A DNA stretch of 6,124 nucleotides, taken from contig CAYGNI010000104.1 of the NCBI GenBank assembly GCA_964351195.1, forward strand, positions 1-6,124. Reading direction: 5' to 3'. Origin of the DNA: TMED27 sp964351195 (lineage in GTDB: Bacteria > Pseudomonadota > Alphaproteobacteria > Micavibrionales > Micavibrionaceae). Shown here piece after piece: positions 5,469 through 6,124 of the stretch (position 1 is the stretch's first letter; the number at the start of each line of letters is the position of its first letter). The notes below the pieces were generated by a model that saw only the letters and a list, made by a program, of their open reading frames with translations, did no database searches and was not told where the DNA came from. The position numbers were made by a program, and so were the translations under genes.

Positions 5469-6124
5469 TTATACCGGCACACTGCTAGGCTTAGTCTTCC
5501 GAAGCCAGACAACAACCATCAACCGCGTCACCATAATTGCCGTAAAGAACGACGTCACAATCCCGACCCCCAGCGTCACCGCAAAGCCCTTAATCGGCCC
5601 CGTGCCGAAGGAAAACAAAATCAACGCAGCAATCAACGTCGTCAAATTCGAGTCGATAATTGTGCTCATCGCGCGGCTATACCCCGCATCAATCGCCGAA
5701 ATCGGCGAACGCCCACCTTTAAGCTCCTCACGGATACGCTCAAAAATCAAAACATTTGCATCCACCGCCATACCGATGGTCAGGACAATCCCCGCAATCC
5801 CCGGCAGCGTCAACGTCGCCTGCAATCCCGAAAGCAACGCAAACAACAAAGCCACATTCACGGCCAATGCCACATCCGCCATAATCCCAAATGTCCCATA
5901 GCTCAAAACCATAAACACAAGCACAAAAGCCAAACCAATCAGCGCCGCTATCTTACCGGCCTCTATCGAATCCGCCCCCAATGAAGGACCAACCGTGCGC
6001 TCTTCCACAACCTTCATCGGCGCAGGCAAAGCCCCCGCCCGCAAAAGGATCGAAAGATCGTTCACCTCTTGCACGGTAAAGCTGCCGGAAATCTCGGCCC
6101 GCCCGCCGCAAATCGGATCATGGA
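5469..6124 (-). CDS. secD: Protein translocase subunit SecD, C-terminal part (5' end outside the window)
   Basis: SecD is the partner of SecF in the proton-driven accessory complex of the Sec translocon. The frame stays open to the right edge, giving 217 residues. A possible GTG start at 6072-6074 is internal, since typical SecD sequence continues upstream of it (GGRAEISGSFTVQEVNDL). Next come LLRAGALPAPMKVVEERTVG and GPSLGADSI, the standard end of the periplasmic domain, then a bundle of about five membrane segments. The TM4 motif MAVDANVLIFERIREEL is intact; its Asp (codon 5760-5762) matches the aspartate thought essential for proton flow. The product ends WLRKTKPSSVPV. The missing N-terminal part would lie beyond 6124. 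The stop TAA (5469-5471) touches the secF ribosome-binding site. Confidence 0.97.
   Translation of the reverse strand, partial: HDPICGGRAEISGSFTVQEVNDLSILLRAGALPAPMKVVEERTVGPSLGADSIEAGKIAALIGLAFVLVFMVLSYGTFGIMADVALAVNVALLFALLSGLQATLTLPGIAGIVLTIGMAVDANVLIFERIREELKGGRSPISAIDAGYSRAMSTIIDSNLTTLIAALILFSFGTGPIKGFAVTLGVGIVTSFFTAIMVTRLMVVVWLRKTKPSSVPV

Noticed and set aside
5136..5984. Long plus-strand open frame (282 codons) opposite secD and secF
   Set aside because: It is antisense to two well-supported genes and spans their junction. Its product is an implausible Arg/Asn/Gln/His-rich chain, as expected from the reverse of this codon use.

Overview
The window looks like ordinary chromosomal DNA from a Gram-negative bacterium, most likely an alphaproteobacterium. 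The main reason is the run secD - secF - Mth938-domain gene, with a squalene/phytoene-synthase-family gene a little further on. From what I know of the group, these four often sit together in alphaproteobacteria. Base composition is moderate and uneven. I cannot name a genus. Genes are dense and most lie on the minus strand.

Layout from the left edge: (1) the last 21 codons of an unidentified plus-strand gene (2-67); (2) an AT-rich perfect hairpin (79-103) and a smaller GC-rich one (124-136) between convergent genes; (3) a small minus-strand gene for an 81-residue polar protein, perhaps FlgM-like (143-388); (4) a minus-strand squalene/phytoene synthase relative of the NDUFAF6 type without the catalytic aspartates (455-1249); (5) a divergent 98-bp spacer holding an 8-bp inverted repeat beside the sodB ribosome-binding site; (6) sodB, an iron-type superoxide dismutase, the only complete plus-strand gene (1348-1974); (7) a 643-residue protein of unknown function on the minus strand (1971-3902), meeting sodB tail to tail; (8) a 215-bp spacer with a candidate promoter and one arm of a large nested inverted repeat (4009-4131); (9) the minus-strand operon secD (partial) - secF - Mth938/NDUFAF3-like gene (6124 down to 4118), with gaps of 12 and 4 bases.

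How the genes fit together: SecD and SecF form the proton-driven accessory complex of the Sec translocon. The Mth938-domain and NDUFAF6-type proteins are bacterial relatives of two mitochondrial complex I assembly factors. Their closeness to secDF points to a shared role in making inner-membrane proteins, perhaps the respiratory chain. SodB removes superoxide, a by-product of respiration, but its link to the others is only positional.

The least ordinary items are the 643-residue orphan, which has a three-copy internal repeat, a Pro/Glu/Ala linker and lower GC than its neighbours, and the nested inverted repeat beside it. Together with sodB they occupy the space between the Mth938 gene and the synthase-like gene. 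I see no CRISPR array, tRNA, rRNA, transposase or phage gene.
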